A stretch of DNA of 64,000 nt from Roseicella sp. DB1501 (GTDB lineage Bacteria > Pseudomonadota > Alphaproteobacteria > Acetobacterales > Acetobacteraceae), in contig NZ_JABFHG010000008.1 in assembly GCF_013112485.1 (NCBI RefSeq), forward strand, positions 1-64,000, in the 5' to 3' direction. Below are positions 55,886 to 64,000 of this stretch, piece by piece; position 1 is the first letter of the stretch, and every line of letters starts with the position of its first letter. Below the pieces are notes generated by a model. The model was not told where the DNA came from. It worked only from the letters and a program-made list of their open reading frames with translations, and searched no databases. Position numbers and translations under genes: made by a program.

Positions 55886-57667
55886 TCACCCCGGCCGCAG
55901 CGGCCAGACCAGCGCGATCATCGGCACGCCCACCAGCAGCACGATGCAGGAGAGTGGCAGGCCGAGCCGCCAGTAATCGCCGAAGCGATAGCCGCCCGGC
56001 CCCATCACCAGCGTGTTGCACTGGTGGCCGATCGGGGTGAGGAAGTCGCAGGCCGAGCCGAGCGCGACCGCCATCAGGAAGGGATCGGGGCTGAGCTCCA
56101 GCCGGCCGGCGAGGCTGGCCGCGATCGGGCCCATCATCAGCACCGTCGCCGCGTTGTTGAGGAAGGGCGTCACCGCCATAGCGGTGACCATCATCAGCCC
56201 GAGCGCGCCGAGCGGCGGCAGCGGCTCCACCGCGACGGCGAGCCAGCCGGCGAGCAGGTCCGTGCCGCCGGTCCGCCGCACCGCCTCCGAGACCGGGATC
56301 AGCGCGCCGAGCAGCACGATCACCGGCCAGTCCACCGCCTCATAGGCCTCGGCCGGGGTCAGGGCGCGCAGCAGCAGCAGGATCACCGAAGCGGCGAAGA
56401 AGGCGACGGCGACCGGCACCAGGTTCAGCGCCACCACCGCCATGGCGAGGCTGAGCACCAGGATCGGCAGCAGGCTGCGCCGGCTCTGGCCGAGGGCGAG
56501 CGCCCGCTCGGTCAGCGGCAGGATGCGCAGCGTGGCGAGGGTGTCGGGCAGCCGCCCCGCCTCGCCCTTCAGGATCAGCACGTCGCCGGCGCGGAGCCGG
56601 AGATGGTTCAGCCGCTCGGCGATCCGCTCGCCGCGGCGGCTGACGGCCAGCAGGTTGACGCCGAAGCGCTCGGCGAGCCGCGCCGCGGCCGGGGTCGAGC
56701 GTCGCAGCGGCGATTCGGCGGTGATCACGCCCTCGACCACGGCGCGCTCGGCCTCCGGCTCGGCCTCGACGGCATGCTCCTCCCCGGCCAGGGTGAGCTT
56801 CGCCCGGGCGACCAGCGCCTCCAGCGCCTCCGGCTCGCCGGCCAGGATCAGCCGGTCGCCGGCCTGCAATTCGCAAGTCCCGCCCGGCGATTCCCGCCTC
56901 CGGCCGTCGCGCAGCAGCGCCGCCACCGTCACCTCGCCATCGGCCAGCCTCTCCAGCGCGGCGATGTCCTTGCCGGCGATGGGACTGGCCTCGGGCAGCT
57001 CCGCCTCGGTCGTATAGCTCGGCAGGGCGATCGCCGCCTCCATCGAGGCCTGCGCCCGGCGGCCCTGCGGCAGCAGCCGCCAGCCGAAGGTGAGGAAGAC
57101 GAGGCCGGCCAGCGCCACGGCGATGCCGACCGGCGCGTAGTCGAACATGCCGAAGGGTGTGCCGAGCAGGTCGGCGCGGACCCGGGCGACGATGATGTTG
57201 GGCGAGGTGCCGATGAGCGTGACCAGCCCACCGAGCAGCGAGGCGAAGGCCATCGGCATCAGCAGCGCCGAGGGCGAGGTGCCGCTGCGCCGGGCGAGCT
57301 GCAGCGCGACCGGCATGAACAGCGCCAGCGCGCCGATGTTCTTGGTGAAGACCGAGGCCAGCATCACCGCCGCCACCAGCACCGGCACCTGGGTGCGGAC
57401 CGTGCCGAGATGCGGCAGCAGCGGCCGCATGGCGCTTTCCACCACGCCGGAGCGGGCGACGGCGGCGCTGACCACCAGGGCGCCTGCGACGATGACGACG
57501 ATGTCGTCGCCGAAGCCGAGGAAGGCCTCCTTGGCCGGGACGATGCCGGTGAGGATGCCGGCCAGCAGCGCCAGCATGGCCACCACGTCATAGGCGATCC
57601 GCCCCCAGGCGAAGAGGCCGAGCGCGGCGGCGAGGATGGCGAAGGCGAAGCCCTGGTCGAGGGTCAA
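55886..57667 (-). CDS. SLC13/DASS-type permease with two TrkA-C (RCK) domains
   Basis: The 593-residue transporter has a first membrane half (about 1-185), two cytosolic TrkA-C domains (about 215-375; AGDRLILAGEPEAL and AGDVLILKGEAGRL mark the ends), and a second membrane half. The Ser-Asn-Thr type transport motifs are TLIGTSPNIIVARV in half one and TPIGHQCNTLVMGPGG in half two. Relatives move anions such as sulfate, citrate or dicarboxylates with sodium. The RCK domains suggest ligand control. The substrate is unassigned. Confidence 0.9.
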   Translation of the reverse strand: MTLDQGFAFAILAAALGLFAWGRIAYDVVAMLALLAGILTGIVPAKEAFLGFGDDIVVIVAGALVVSAAVARSGVVESAMRPLLPHLGTVRTQVPVLVAAVMLASVFTKNIGALALFMPVALQLARRSGTSPSALLMPMAFASLLGGLVTLIGTSPNIIVARVRADLLGTPFGMFDYAPVGIAVALAGLVFLTFGWRLLPQGRRAQASMEAAIALPSYTTEAELPEASPIAGKDIAALERLADGEVTVAALLRDGRRRESPGGTCELQAGDRLILAGEPEALEALVARAKLTLAGEEHAVEAEPEAERAVVEGVITAESPLRRSTPAAARLAERFGVNLLAVSRRGERIAERLNHLRLRAGDVLILKGEAGRLPDTLATLRILPLTERALALGQSRRSLLPILVLSLAMAVVALNLVPVAVAFFAASVILLLLRALTPAEAYEAVDWPVIVLLGALIPVSEAVRRTGGTDLLAGWLAVAVEPLPPLGALGLMMVTAMAVTPFLNNAATVLMMGPIAASLAGRLELSPDPFLMAVALGSACDFLTPIGHQCNTLVMGPGGYRFGDYWRLGLPLSCIVLLVGVPMIALVWPLRPG

Positions 57668-57747
57668 TTCAGGGCCGCCGGATCATGATGCTGCATGCGG
57701 TATCCCGCGCCGGGCCCGATGGCAACGGCGGCCGTGTCGCGCGGTCA

Positions 57748-58644
57748 TCAGGCGGCCGCCCCGAAGAAGCGGGCGAGCGCCGCCGCCGTCTCCGCCGGCT
57801 GCTCCTCGGGGAAGAAATGCCCGGCCGCAACGGGGCCGCCCTCCACCTCCCTGGCCCAGCCCCGCCACAGATCGAGCGGGCCGCCCGCAGTCTCGTACCA
57901 GGCGCCGAGGGGCCCGGATCCGCTCCAGAGCACGAGCACCGGACAGGCGATGCGGCGCCCCGCCCGGTGGTCCGCCGCATCCTGTTGGCGGTCGAGCGTG
58001 GCGGCGGCGCGGTACTCCTCGCAGATCGCGTGCAGATGCGCCGGGTCGCGCAGCGCTTGGGCATAGGCGCGGCGCAGCGCGCCATCGAAGGCGGCGGGCG
58101 CGGAGCCCCAACCGTCGAGGGCGACGTCGATCACGGCCTCGGGCGAGGCCCCGATCAGACGCTCGGGCAGCGGCGCCGGCTGGGCCAGCAGCGACCAGAG
58201 CCAGTAGCCGAGCGCGAAGCGCGCCTCGGCCCGCGCCCAGGCCTCCTCGGTCGGGATGATGTCGAGCGCGGCGAGGCGCGAGACCCGCGCCGGATGGTCG
58301 AGCGCGAGCCGGTAGGCCACCCTGCCACCGCGGTCATGCCCGGCGAGGCCGAAGCACGGGAAGCCGAGCTGCGCCATGGCCGCGACCATGTCCCGCGCCA
58401 TGGCGTCCTTCGCATAGGGCGCATGGTCGGGTGCCGAAGGCGGGCAGCCGCTCCGGCCATAGCCGCGCAGATCGGCGCAGACCACGGTGAAGCGGCGCGC
58501 CAGCAGCGGCGCGACGTCGCGCCACATCAGATGGGTCTCGGGGAAGCCGTGCAGCAGGAGCAGCGGCGGGCCCTCGCCGCCGCGACGCAGGAAGATGGTG
58601 GTCTCCCCGGTCGGGACGAGCAGCGGCTCGAAGCCCGCGAACAT
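57748..58644 (-). CDS. alpha/beta hydrolase, haloacetate dehalogenase/epoxide hydrolase-like
   Basis: The 298-residue enzyme has the oxyanion region LLLLHGFPETHLMWRDVA, the nucleophile elbow FGLAGHDRGGRVAYRLAL with Asp as nucleophile, and the final histidine in GGPVAAGHFFPEEQPAETA. DLRGYGRSGCPPSA and ALDIIPTEEAWA are blocks typical of fluoroacetate dehalogenase-like proteins. Dehalogenation is a reasonable guess because a type II haloacid dehalogenase is also in the window, but epoxide hydrolysis is equally possible. It lies 22 nt downstream of glgX and is probably cotranscribed. Confidence 0.85.
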   Translation of the reverse strand: MFAGFEPLLVPTGETTIFLRRGGEGPPLLLLHGFPETHLMWRDVAPLLARRFTVVCADLRGYGRSGCPPSAPDHAPYAKDAMARDMVAAMAQLGFPCFGLAGHDRGGRVAYRLALDHPARVSRLAALDIIPTEEAWARAEARFALGYWLWSLLAQPAPLPERLIGASPEAVIDVALDGWGSAPAAFDGALRRAYAQALRDPAHLHAICEEYRAAATLDRQQDAADHRAGRRIACPVLVLWSGSGPLGAWYETAGGPLDLWRGWAREVEGGPVAAGHFFPEEQPAETAAALARFFGAAA

Positions 58645-58666
58645 GCGCCGCCGCCCGGCCCTTGCC

Positions 58667-60907
58667 TCAGCCCCCCTCCTTCGGCAGCGGCGGCGGCGCG
58701 GCGCCGGCGAGCAACGCGAGCCGCGCCGTGGCGAGGATGCCGCCGCCGCCCCGCTCCGGCCGCAGCAGGAAGAGCAGGAAGGAGCGCCCGGTGACCATGT
58801 AGGGATGGCCGAATTCGAAGGGCTCCGGCTCCTCCAGCTCGGGGCGGTTGGTGTCGATCAGCAGCTGCCAGCGCTGCCCCTTTGGCGGCTCCGGCAGGGA
58901 AAACTCCACCACGTCGTGATGCGCGTTCATCACCAGCAGCAGCGTCGCGTCGCCCGATGGCCGGCGGATGCCGGTGGCCTGGGCGCGGCCGTCGAGCAGC
59001 AGGCCGAAGCAGCGGGTGTTGGGATCGTCCCAGTGCTCGGCCTCCATTTCCGTGCCAGCGGGGGTCAGCCAGGTCGCGTCCTTCACCCCGGCCGCCTCGT
59101 TCAGCTTGCCGGTGAGGAAGCGGCCGCGGCGCAGCACGGGGAAGTTCTGCCGCAGCGCGATCAGCTTGCGGGCAAAGGCCACGAGGGTTCGTCCGTTTTC
59201 GTCGATCGCCTGCCAGTCGACCCAGTTCAGCTCGTTGTCCTGGCAGTAGGTGTTGTTGTTGCCCTTCTGGGTGCGGCCGAACTCGTCGCCCGCCAGGATC
59301 ATCGGCGTGCCCTGGGAGAGCAGCAGCGTCGCCAGCATGTTGCGCTTCTGCCGCTCGCGCAGCGCGATGATCTCCGGATCGTCGGTCGGCCCCTCGACGC
59401 CGTGGTTCCAGGAGAGGTTGTGCGAATGGCCGTCGCGGTTGTCCTCGCCATTCGCCTCGTTGTGCTTGTCGTTGTAGGAGACGAGGTCGTTCAGCGTGAA
59501 GCCGTCATGCGCCGCGATGAAGTTCACGCTGGCCCAGGGCTTGCGCCCGCGGCGGTCGAACTTGTCGCCCGAGGCGGTGAGGCGCGCGGCAAGCTCGGCC
59601 GCCTGGCCCTCGTCGCCCTTCCAGAAGGCGCGGACGGTGTCGCGGAAGCGGTCGTTCCATTCCGCCCAGCCCGGCGGGAAGCCGCCCACCTGATAGCCGC
59701 CGGGACCGCAATCCCACGGCTCGGCGATCAGCTTGACGCGGGAGAGCACCGGGTCCTGCCGGCAGGAATCGAGGAAGCCGCCGCCCTCGTCGAAGCCATA
59801 GGGCTCGCGGCCGAGGATGGTGGCGAGGTCGAAGCGAAAGCCGTCCACCCGCATCTCGGTCGCCCAGAAGCGCAGGCTGTCGGTGACCATCTGCAGCACC
59901 CGCGGATGCGACAGGTTCACCGTGTTCCCGGTGCCGGTGTCGTTGATATAGTAGCGCTTCTGGTCGGGCAGCAGCCGGTAGTAGCTGGCATTGTCGATGC
60001 CCTTGAAGGACAGGGTCGGCCCGCGCTCATTGCCCTCGGCAGTATGGTTGTAGACCACGTCAAGGATGACCTCGAGCCCGGCATCGTGCAGCCGGGCCAC
60101 CATTTCCTTGAACTCGGCGAAGGCGAAGGGCTGGTTGCGGGCGTAGCGGCGGGCCGGGGCGAAGAAGCTGAGGCTGTTGTAGCCCCAGTAATTCGTCAGC
60201 CCCTTGTCGAGCAGCGGTCCGTCATTGACGAAGCTGTGGATGGGCAGCAGCTCGACGGAGGTGACGCCGAGGCCGCGCAGGTAATCCACCACGTCCGGCG
60301 AGGCGAGGCCGGCATAGGTGCCGCGGATCTCCTCCGGCAGGTCGGTGCGGAGCTTGGTGAAGCCCTTCACATGGGTCTCGTAGAAGATGGTGCGGTCCCA
60401 GGGCACGGCCGGGCTGCGCTCGCGCCCCCAGGTGAAGGCCGGATCGATGACGCGGCATTTCGGCATCATCGGCGCGCTGTCGCGCTCGTCGAAGGTGGTG
60501 TCGTCCTCGCTCTCGAGCACGTAGCCGAAGATCTCCGGCCCCCATTTCAGCTCGCCGATGATGGCGCGGGCATAGGGGTCGAGCAGCAGCTTGTTCGGGT
60601 TGAAGCGGTGCCCTGCCTCCGGCTCATAGGGGCCGTGTACGCGATAGGCGTAGATGGTGCCGGGACGCGCCTCGGGCAGGTAGCCGTGCCAGACCTCGTC
60701 CGTATATTCGGGTAGTTCCAGCCGCTCGAGCTCCGTCTCCCCCGCATCGTCGAACAGGCACAGCTCCACCTTCGTCGCATGGGCGGAGAACAGGGCGAAA
60801 TTGACCCCGAGACCATCCCAAGTCGCCCCCAGCGGGAAGGGCGAGCCTTCCCTGATCCGCATCCGATGGACCGGCCGCGCCGCGCCAGCATCCGTCTTCC
60901 CAGCCAT
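58667..60907 (-). CDS. glgX: glycogen debranching enzyme (GlgX-type)
   Basis: The 746-residue enzyme cleaves alpha-1,6 branches left after phosphorylase action. An N-terminal CBM48-like domain (about 15-110, PLGATWDGLGVNFALFSAHA) precedes the GH13 barrel. It has LDVVYNHTAEGN, the nucleophile Asp in MRVDGFRFDLATILGRE, the acid/base Glu in KLIAEPWDCGPGGYQVG and VNFIAAHDGFTLNDLVSYN. The length is a little above E. coli GlgX (about 660). ATG 60907 follows GAGGGG. No other glycogen genes are nearby. Confidence 0.94.
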   Translation of the reverse strand: MAGKTDAGAARPVHRMRIREGSPFPLGATWDGLGVNFALFSAHATKVELCLFDDAGETELERLELPEYTDEVWHGYLPEARPGTIYAYRVHGPYEPEAGHRFNPNKLLLDPYARAIIGELKWGPEIFGYVLESEDDTTFDERDSAPMMPKCRVIDPAFTWGRERSPAVPWDRTIFYETHVKGFTKLRTDLPEEIRGTYAGLASPDVVDYLRGLGVTSVELLPIHSFVNDGPLLDKGLTNYWGYNSLSFFAPARRYARNQPFAFAEFKEMVARLHDAGLEVILDVVYNHTAEGNERGPTLSFKGIDNASYYRLLPDQKRYYINDTGTGNTVNLSHPRVLQMVTDSLRFWATEMRVDGFRFDLATILGREPYGFDEGGGFLDSCRQDPVLSRVKLIAEPWDCGPGGYQVGGFPPGWAEWNDRFRDTVRAFWKGDEGQAAELAARLTASGDKFDRRGRKPWASVNFIAAHDGFTLNDLVSYNDKHNEANGEDNRDGHSHNLSWNHGVEGPTDDPEIIALRERQKRNMLATLLLSQGTPMILAGDEFGRTQKGNNNTYCQDNELNWVDWQAIDENGRTLVAFARKLIALRQNFPVLRRGRFLTGKLNEAAGVKDATWLTPAGTEMEAEHWDDPNTRCFGLLLDGRAQATGIRRPSGDATLLLVMNAHHDVVEFSLPEPPKGQRWQLLIDTNRPELEEPEPFEFGHPYMVTGRSFLLFLLRPERGGGGILATARLALLAGAAPPPLPKEGG

Positions 60908-61068
60908 GAAAAGGGGCCCCTCGATCTCCGGTGGGTCACAACAGCGGATCGGGCTTTTCGTTTCCGCGTTGCAGCAGCGACTCGGCGGGAAACCGATGCG
61001 CATGGACGGCGCTTCATGGGCACTGCGGAACGGCAGCGCATGCTGCGGCGCAGCGGAGGGAACCGCCC

Positions 61069-61284
61069 ATGACGGAGCATGTCTACAAGGTGGTCGAGCT
61101 GGTGGGCTCCTCGAAGGAAGGAGTCGACGGCGCCATCCGCACCGCCATCGGCCGCGCCGGCGAAACGGTTCGCCATCTGCGCTGGTTCGAGGTGACGCAG
61201 ATCCGCGGCGTGGTCGGCGATGCCGGCAAGATCGAGTACACCCAGGTCTCGCTGAAGGCTGGCTTCACCCTCGAGGGAGACTAG
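61069..61284 (+). CDS. dodecin family flavin-binding protein
   Basis: The 71-residue protein reads HVYKVVELVGSSKEGVDGAI and ends TQVSLKAGFTLEGD, the full dodecin pattern. The central Trp in RHLRWFEVTQIRG stacks on flavin in the dodecamer. Dodecins store or buffer flavins in the cytoplasm. GGAGGG precedes the ATG at good spacing. The next gene starts 5 nt after the stop. Confidence 0.92.
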   Translation: MTEHVYKVVELVGSSKEGVDGAIRTAIGRAGETVRHLRWFEVTQIRGVVGDAGKIEYTQVSLKAGFTLEGD

Positions 61285-61289
61285 CGCGC

Positions 61290-61613
61290 ATGTATCTCGC
61301 CCGCTTCTCCTACGACGTGCTGCCCGTGCACCGGCAGCGCGCTATGGACTTCATCCGGCGGGAGGTCGCGGCCGCCGGCAAGGCCGGGCTGCAGGCGCGG
61401 CTGCTGGTGCCGCTCACCCGCGGCCAGGGCGATCCCGCGCTGCAATTCGAGGTGGCGCTGACCAGCCTCGACCAGTTGGAAGGGTTGCGGCAGCGCGGCG
61501 GCGAGACGGCGCCGCAGGACTGGATGCACGCCTTCAGCGAGATCCTGACCGCGCCGCCGCAGGTCGAGATCCTGCGGGTCGATGGGGTGCAGGCCGGCGG
61601 CACGCCGATTTAG
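61290..61613 (+). CDS. hypothetical protein, 107 residues, dodecin-linked
   Basis: I do not recognise a domain. The protein starts MYLARFSYDVLPVHRQRAMD. It contains a strand-helix pattern (LQARLLVPLTRGQGDPALQFEVALTSLDQLEGL) and ends PQVEILRVDG, which suggests a small ferredoxin-like (dimeric alpha-beta barrel) fold. It begins 5 nt after dodecin, so the two are cotranscribed and may be functionally linked. Its TAG stop is the first codon of a family A repeat. Confidence 0.7.
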   Translation: MYLARFSYDVLPVHRQRAMDFIRREVAAAGKAGLQARLLVPLTRGQGDPALQFEVALTSLDQLEGLRQRGGETAPQDWMHAFSEILTAPPQVEILRVDGVQAGGTPI

Positions 61614-61713
61614 AGCGTGATCGCTTGAGGTGGACTCGCCGGAAAGCTGAATCACGCGATCGAACAACGGCCTGGACCATGGTCCGCGACGCCGGGTGAG
61701 CGGATCATGGTCC
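61611..61713 (+). repeat. family A dispersed repeat, copy 3
   Basis: TAGAGCGTGATCGCTTGAGG through GCGGATCATGGTCC. The TAG at 61611-61613 is both the first bases of the repeat and the stop codon of the preceding gene, as at 20626-20628. Confidence 0.9.
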
Positions 61714-61748
61714 AGCAGCTTGCCGCAACTTGCGCGGTGCGATTGGGA

Positions 61749-61785
61749 ACGGCGGACCGGCTCCATCCTGGGGCCGGTCCGCCGT
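61749..61785. terminator. 12-bp perfect hairpin between convergent genes
   Basis: ACGGCGGACCGG pairs with CCGGTCCGCCGT across a 13-nt loop. It lies between the 3' ends of the dodecin operon and the RTX gene, so it could stop transcription from both sides. There is no T-run. Confidence 0.5.
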
Positions 61786-61902
61786 GACAGGCCTCCGGAC
61801 GGGGATCACGTCCGCCGGGCGCGGTGGCCAGGCGCCTCCGCGCCGGCGACACCCGAGGGCTGAACGCGGGCGCCGCCGCCTATCCTTGCTTCCCCTGCCG
61901 TC

Positions 61903-62493
61903 TCAGGAATGGAAGACGTAGTCGCCCTCGGCGAGGGTTCTGCCGGCGGCTGCGGTGGCGGCATCGAGCTTGATGGCGATGACGTCGACGCGGTTGACCT
62001 CCTCGGTGCCCGGCGTGGCGTAGACGGCGTAGTATTGCAGGCCGACGACCTTGGCGGAGCTGCCGACGTATTCGAGATGGGCGTCGGGGCCGTAGTTGAG
62101 GAACTCGATGATGTCGCCCTGGCCGCCGGAGCCGAGGCCCTTGAAGCCGATGATGGTGTCGCTGCCCTTGTCGGCGGTCCAGGTCGTGTCGTTGGGGGCG
62201 AAGCGGAAGACGTCGTGGCCGGTGCCGGCATAGAGCATGTCGTTGCCGCCGCCGCCGACGATGATGTCGCTGCCGGTGCCGCCGACGATGGTGTCGCTGC
62301 CGAGGCCGCCTTCCATGTAGTTGTCGCCGATGCCGCCGTAGAGCTTGTCGTTGCCAGTGGCGCCGTAGAGGGTGTCGTTGCCGAGGCCGCCATGGACGGT
62401 GTCGTTGCCGCCGAGACCGTTGATCTTCAGGTTCTCGCGGCTGGTGCTGTAGTTGAGCGTGTCGTTGCTGCTGGTGCCGAGGATGGTGGGCAT
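61903..62493 (-). CDS. small RTX (hemolysin-type calcium-binding) repeat protein
   Basis: The 196-residue protein has an N-terminal run of nonapeptide calcium-binding repeats (about 26-97: GGNDTVHGG, LGNDTLYGA, TGNDKLYGG, LGSDTIVGG, TGSDIIVGG, GGNDMLYAG). A C-terminal beta-rich domain (DTIIGFKGLGSGGQGDIIEF ... VFHS) resembles the tail of type I secreted RTX proteins. There is no Sec signal, which fits export by a type I system, but none is encoded nearby. It has no catalytic domain. The upstream region carries an inverted repeat. Confidence 0.88.
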   Translation of the reverse strand: MPTILGTSSNDTLNYSTSRENLKINGLGGNDTVHGGLGNDTLYGATGNDKLYGGIGDNYMEGGLGSDTIVGGTGSDIIVGGGGNDMLYAGTGHDVFRFAPNDTTWTADKGSDTIIGFKGLGSGGQGDIIEFLNYGPDAHLEYVGSSAKVVGLQYYAVYATPGTEEVNRVDVIAIKLDAATAAAGRTLAEGDYVFHS

Positions 62494-62507
62494 CTGAAAG
62501 CGTCCTG

Positions 62508-62571
62508 CTCACTTTTTAGTGTAGTGGCGTATCAATGTTTTTCAACCGGTGCGCAAGTGTCAAAAAGTGAG
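62508..62571 (-). promoter_or_regulatory. 10-bp inverted repeat upstream of RTX gene
   Basis: CTCACTTTTT at 62508-62517 and AAAAAGTGAG at 62562-62571 are perfect inverses 44 bp apart, in the most AT-rich stretch of the area. The near arm begins 15 nt before the RTX start codon. It could be a paired operator or a long-range stem. Confidence 0.5.
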
Positions 62572-62619
62572 ACTTGTGGGATTTTCGAATGGCTGCCCGC
62601 TTCTGCCGCGACGGAGCGC

Positions 62620-62656
62620 GATCCGGGCCGTCTCGCCGAGTGAGACGGCCCGGATC
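62620..62656 (-). terminator. 15-bp perfect hairpin downstream of pcaG
   Basis: GATCCGGGCCGTCTC pairs with GAGACGGCCCGGATC across a 7-nt loop, 8 nt beyond the pcaG stop codon. This is a strong terminator-type stem for the pcaHG transcript, without a clear T-run on that strand. Confidence 0.65.
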
Positions 62657-62663
62657 CTTTCCG

Positions 62664-63281
62664 CTATTCGACGAAGAAGGGCGTTTCCTCCTCGGCGCTC
62701 CCGCGCAGACGGAGGTCGAGCTGGAAGATGCGCCGCCCCTCCGCCTCGCCGGTCGCGGCCGCGACCAGCCGCGCCCGCCTCGCCGGCGGCACCAGCGCCA
62801 GCACCGGGTCCGCGGCGTTCGCCGCGGTGAAATCCGGGAAGAACAGCGTCGTGGCCAGGGGGCGCATCAGGCCGGAGGCCATGATCAGCAGGTTGATATG
62901 CGGCGCCCGCGGCCCCGCCGGTTCCTCGAAGCCGCCGGGCAGGATGGTGCGGAATTCGTAGCGCCCCTCGGCATCGGTCCAGGCGCGCCCCCAGCCGCAG
63001 AAATCCGGATCGGCCCGCCTTGCCTCGGGATCGGCCGGATGGCGGAAGCGGCCGCCGGCATCCGCCTGCCAGGCCTCCAGGATGGCGTTGACGCAGGGCA
63101 CGCCGCCCTCGCGCAGCACCCGGCCGCGCAGCAGGATGGGCTCGCCGCGCCGCGTCGGCGGCGCCTCCGCCGTCAGCCGCGTCAGGTCGTTGTCGCCCTT
63201 CCGGAAGAAGGTCTGCGGGAAGAAGGGGCCGATGGTGTGCTGCGAGATCGGGATCGCCACGGCGCCGCCTCCCCCCGTCAC
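62664..63281 (-). CDS. pcaG: protocatechuate 3,4-dioxygenase, alpha subunit
   Basis: The 205-residue subunit has the PcaG start SQHTIGPFFPQTFF. LRGRVLREGGVPCVNAILEAWQADAGGRF, GWGRAWTDAEGRYEF, and the shortened APHINLLIMASGLMRPLATTLFFPD follow, and it lacks the iron-ligand tyrosines of the beta chain. Translation starts at a GTG that overlaps the pcaH stop (GTGA), so the subunits are coupled. The enzyme cleaves protocatechuate to 3-carboxy-muconate in the beta-ketoadipate pathway. Confidence 0.93.
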   Translation of the reverse strand: MTGGGGAVAIPISQHTIGPFFPQTFFRKGDNDLTRLTAEAPPTRRGEPILLRGRVLREGGVPCVNAILEAWQADAGGRFRHPADPEARRADPDFCGWGRAWTDAEGRYEFRTILPGGFEEPAGPRAPHINLLIMASGLMRPLATTLFFPDFTAANAADPVLALVPPARRARLVAAATGEAEGRRIFQLDLRLRGSAEEETPFFVE

Positions 63282-63991
63282 GGCTGCACCGGCGTCGCGG
63301 CGCGGCCGCGCAGCACGATGTCGTGGCGGTAGCCGAGCCAGCCGAGGCCGACCTCCTCCGGCGGGATCGGCCGCGCCACCAGCCGCTCCCGCGCCGCCGC
63401 ATCGGGCACCGACATGAAGATGCGGTCGAGCGGGTTCAGCGGGTCGCCGGGGAAGTACATCTGCGTCACCAGCCGCGACAGCGTCGCCGGGCCAAGCACC
63501 GAGAAATGCACATGCGGCGGCCGCCACCAGGCGCCCGGCGCCGGCACCGGATAGGCGCCCGGCCGGATGGTGTGGAAGCCGTAGCGCCCCTCCGCATCGG
63601 TGCGGATGCGGCCATTGCCGATGAAGTCCGGGTCGAGCGGCGCGTCGCGCTGGTCGTTCGGGTGGAAGTAGCGGCCGGCGGCGTTGGCCTGCCAGAGCTC
63701 GACCACCGCGCCCGGCACCGGCCGGCCATCCTCGTCGAGCACCCGCCCGCCGATATGGATGAGCTGTCCCTGCGCCATGCGGCCGGGCGCGAGGACGGCG
63801 AGGTTGTCGTCGCCGCAGGGCAGCTTGCGCCAGAGCTCGAGCGGCCCGGTCACCTCGGTCCGCATCGGCGGGCGGCGGATCGGCGGCTGCGCCGGCGTAT
63901 GGGTGAAGGTGTTGCCATAGCCCGGGATCGGCACCGCCGGCTCCACCCCCTCCGGCCAGGCGGCGAAACGGCGCGGCGCCTCGGCCACCAT
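63278..63991 (-). CDS. pcaH: protocatechuate 3,4-dioxygenase, beta subunit
   Basis: The catalytic chain holds the ferric iron. GGRVLDEDGRPVPGAVVELWQANAAGRYFH and TIRPGAYPVPAPGAWWRPPHVHFSVLG carry the Tyr and His ligands, and VTQMYFPGDPLNPLDRIF is the next signature. The visible part has 237 residues, about the family length. An ATG at 63991 is 9 bases from the window edge, so the start may be slightly further out. PPIRRPPMRTEVTGP is the usual N-terminal region. It heads a pcaHG operon; further pca genes would lie beyond the window. Confidence 0.92.
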   Translation of the reverse strand: MVAEAPRRFAAWPEGVEPAVPIPGYGNTFTHTPAQPPIRRPPMRTEVTGPLELWRKLPCGDDNLAVLAPGRMAQGQLIHIGGRVLDEDGRPVPGAVVELWQANAAGRYFHPNDQRDAPLDPDFIGNGRIRTDAEGRYGFHTIRPGAYPVPAPGAWWRPPHVHFSVLGPATLSRLVTQMYFPGDPLNPLDRIFMSVPDAAARERLVARPIPPEEVGLGWLGYRHDIVLRGRAATPVQP

Positions 63992-64000
63992 CGGGCCGTT

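Overview
The window is high-GC DNA from an alphaproteobacterium, most likely a Rhodospirillales/Acetobacteraceae (Roseomonas-like) chromosome. The evidence is the very GC-rich coding, the many orphan periplasmic binding proteins (two peptide type, one branched-chain amino acid type, one TctC type), the ELM1-like protein, and housekeeping genes such as purC, pyrE, guaA, guaB, a class I ribonucleotide reductase, ispB-type polyprenyl synthase, rlmE, glgX and a tRNA-Gln(CUG). I read this from protein sequence only; no database search was run.

Bases 1-9262 are an integrated mobile island with visibly lower GC. The left edge carries the C-terminus of an IS66 transposase. Next come a RecD-like helicase translationally coupled (GTGA overlap) to a tyrosine recombinase on the plus strand, facing a tightly packed minus-strand operon of two large tyrosine-recombinase-like proteins and a small coiled-coil protein. 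The right end of the island falls inside a tartrate dehydrogenase-type gene and cuts it at about codon 193. The layout recalls Tn554 tnpABC, recombinase trios and GInt islands, without matching any of them exactly.

From 9.9 kb to 38.4 kb the window is ordinary chromosome: purC facing msrQ, ELM1-like, pyrE and a peptide-binding protein, PhoX-like phosphatase, a class III aminotransferase, O-antigen-ligase-like protein, polyprenyl synthase, DUF2007 plus a tRNA/rRNA methyltransferase, SCO protein, nrdB and nrdA (each with a pair of NrdR boxes 32 bp apart, split by an aminoglycoside-phosphotransferase pseudogene), an M20 peptidase and peptide-binding protein, an intradiol dioxygenase, guaA, GNAT, RsmB-like methyltransferase overlapping a haloacid dehalogenase, and an SDR.

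Bases 38.45-41.25 kb hold the most interesting locus: a two-gene cassette of a small EACC1-like protein followed 9 nt later by a caspase-fold protease with a C-terminal Sel1-repeat array. Two inverted copies of a roughly 115-bp repeat bracket the cassette, which lies between an SDR gene and guaB. It looks like a predicted caspase-based conflict (defence or cell-death) module.

From 41.2 kb to the end: guaB, rlmE, Ppx/GppA, tRNA-Gln, a three-subunit PaoABC-type aldehyde oxidoreductase, a BCAA-type binding protein, an alcohol dehydrogenase, a TctC protein, an RNase Z-like hydrolase, MarC, an SLC13 permease, an alpha/beta hydrolase with glgX, a dodecin, a small RTX protein and pcaHG. Intergenic spaces are seeded with at least four families of ~100-bp palindromic repeats. 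Several copies sit exactly at stop codons.
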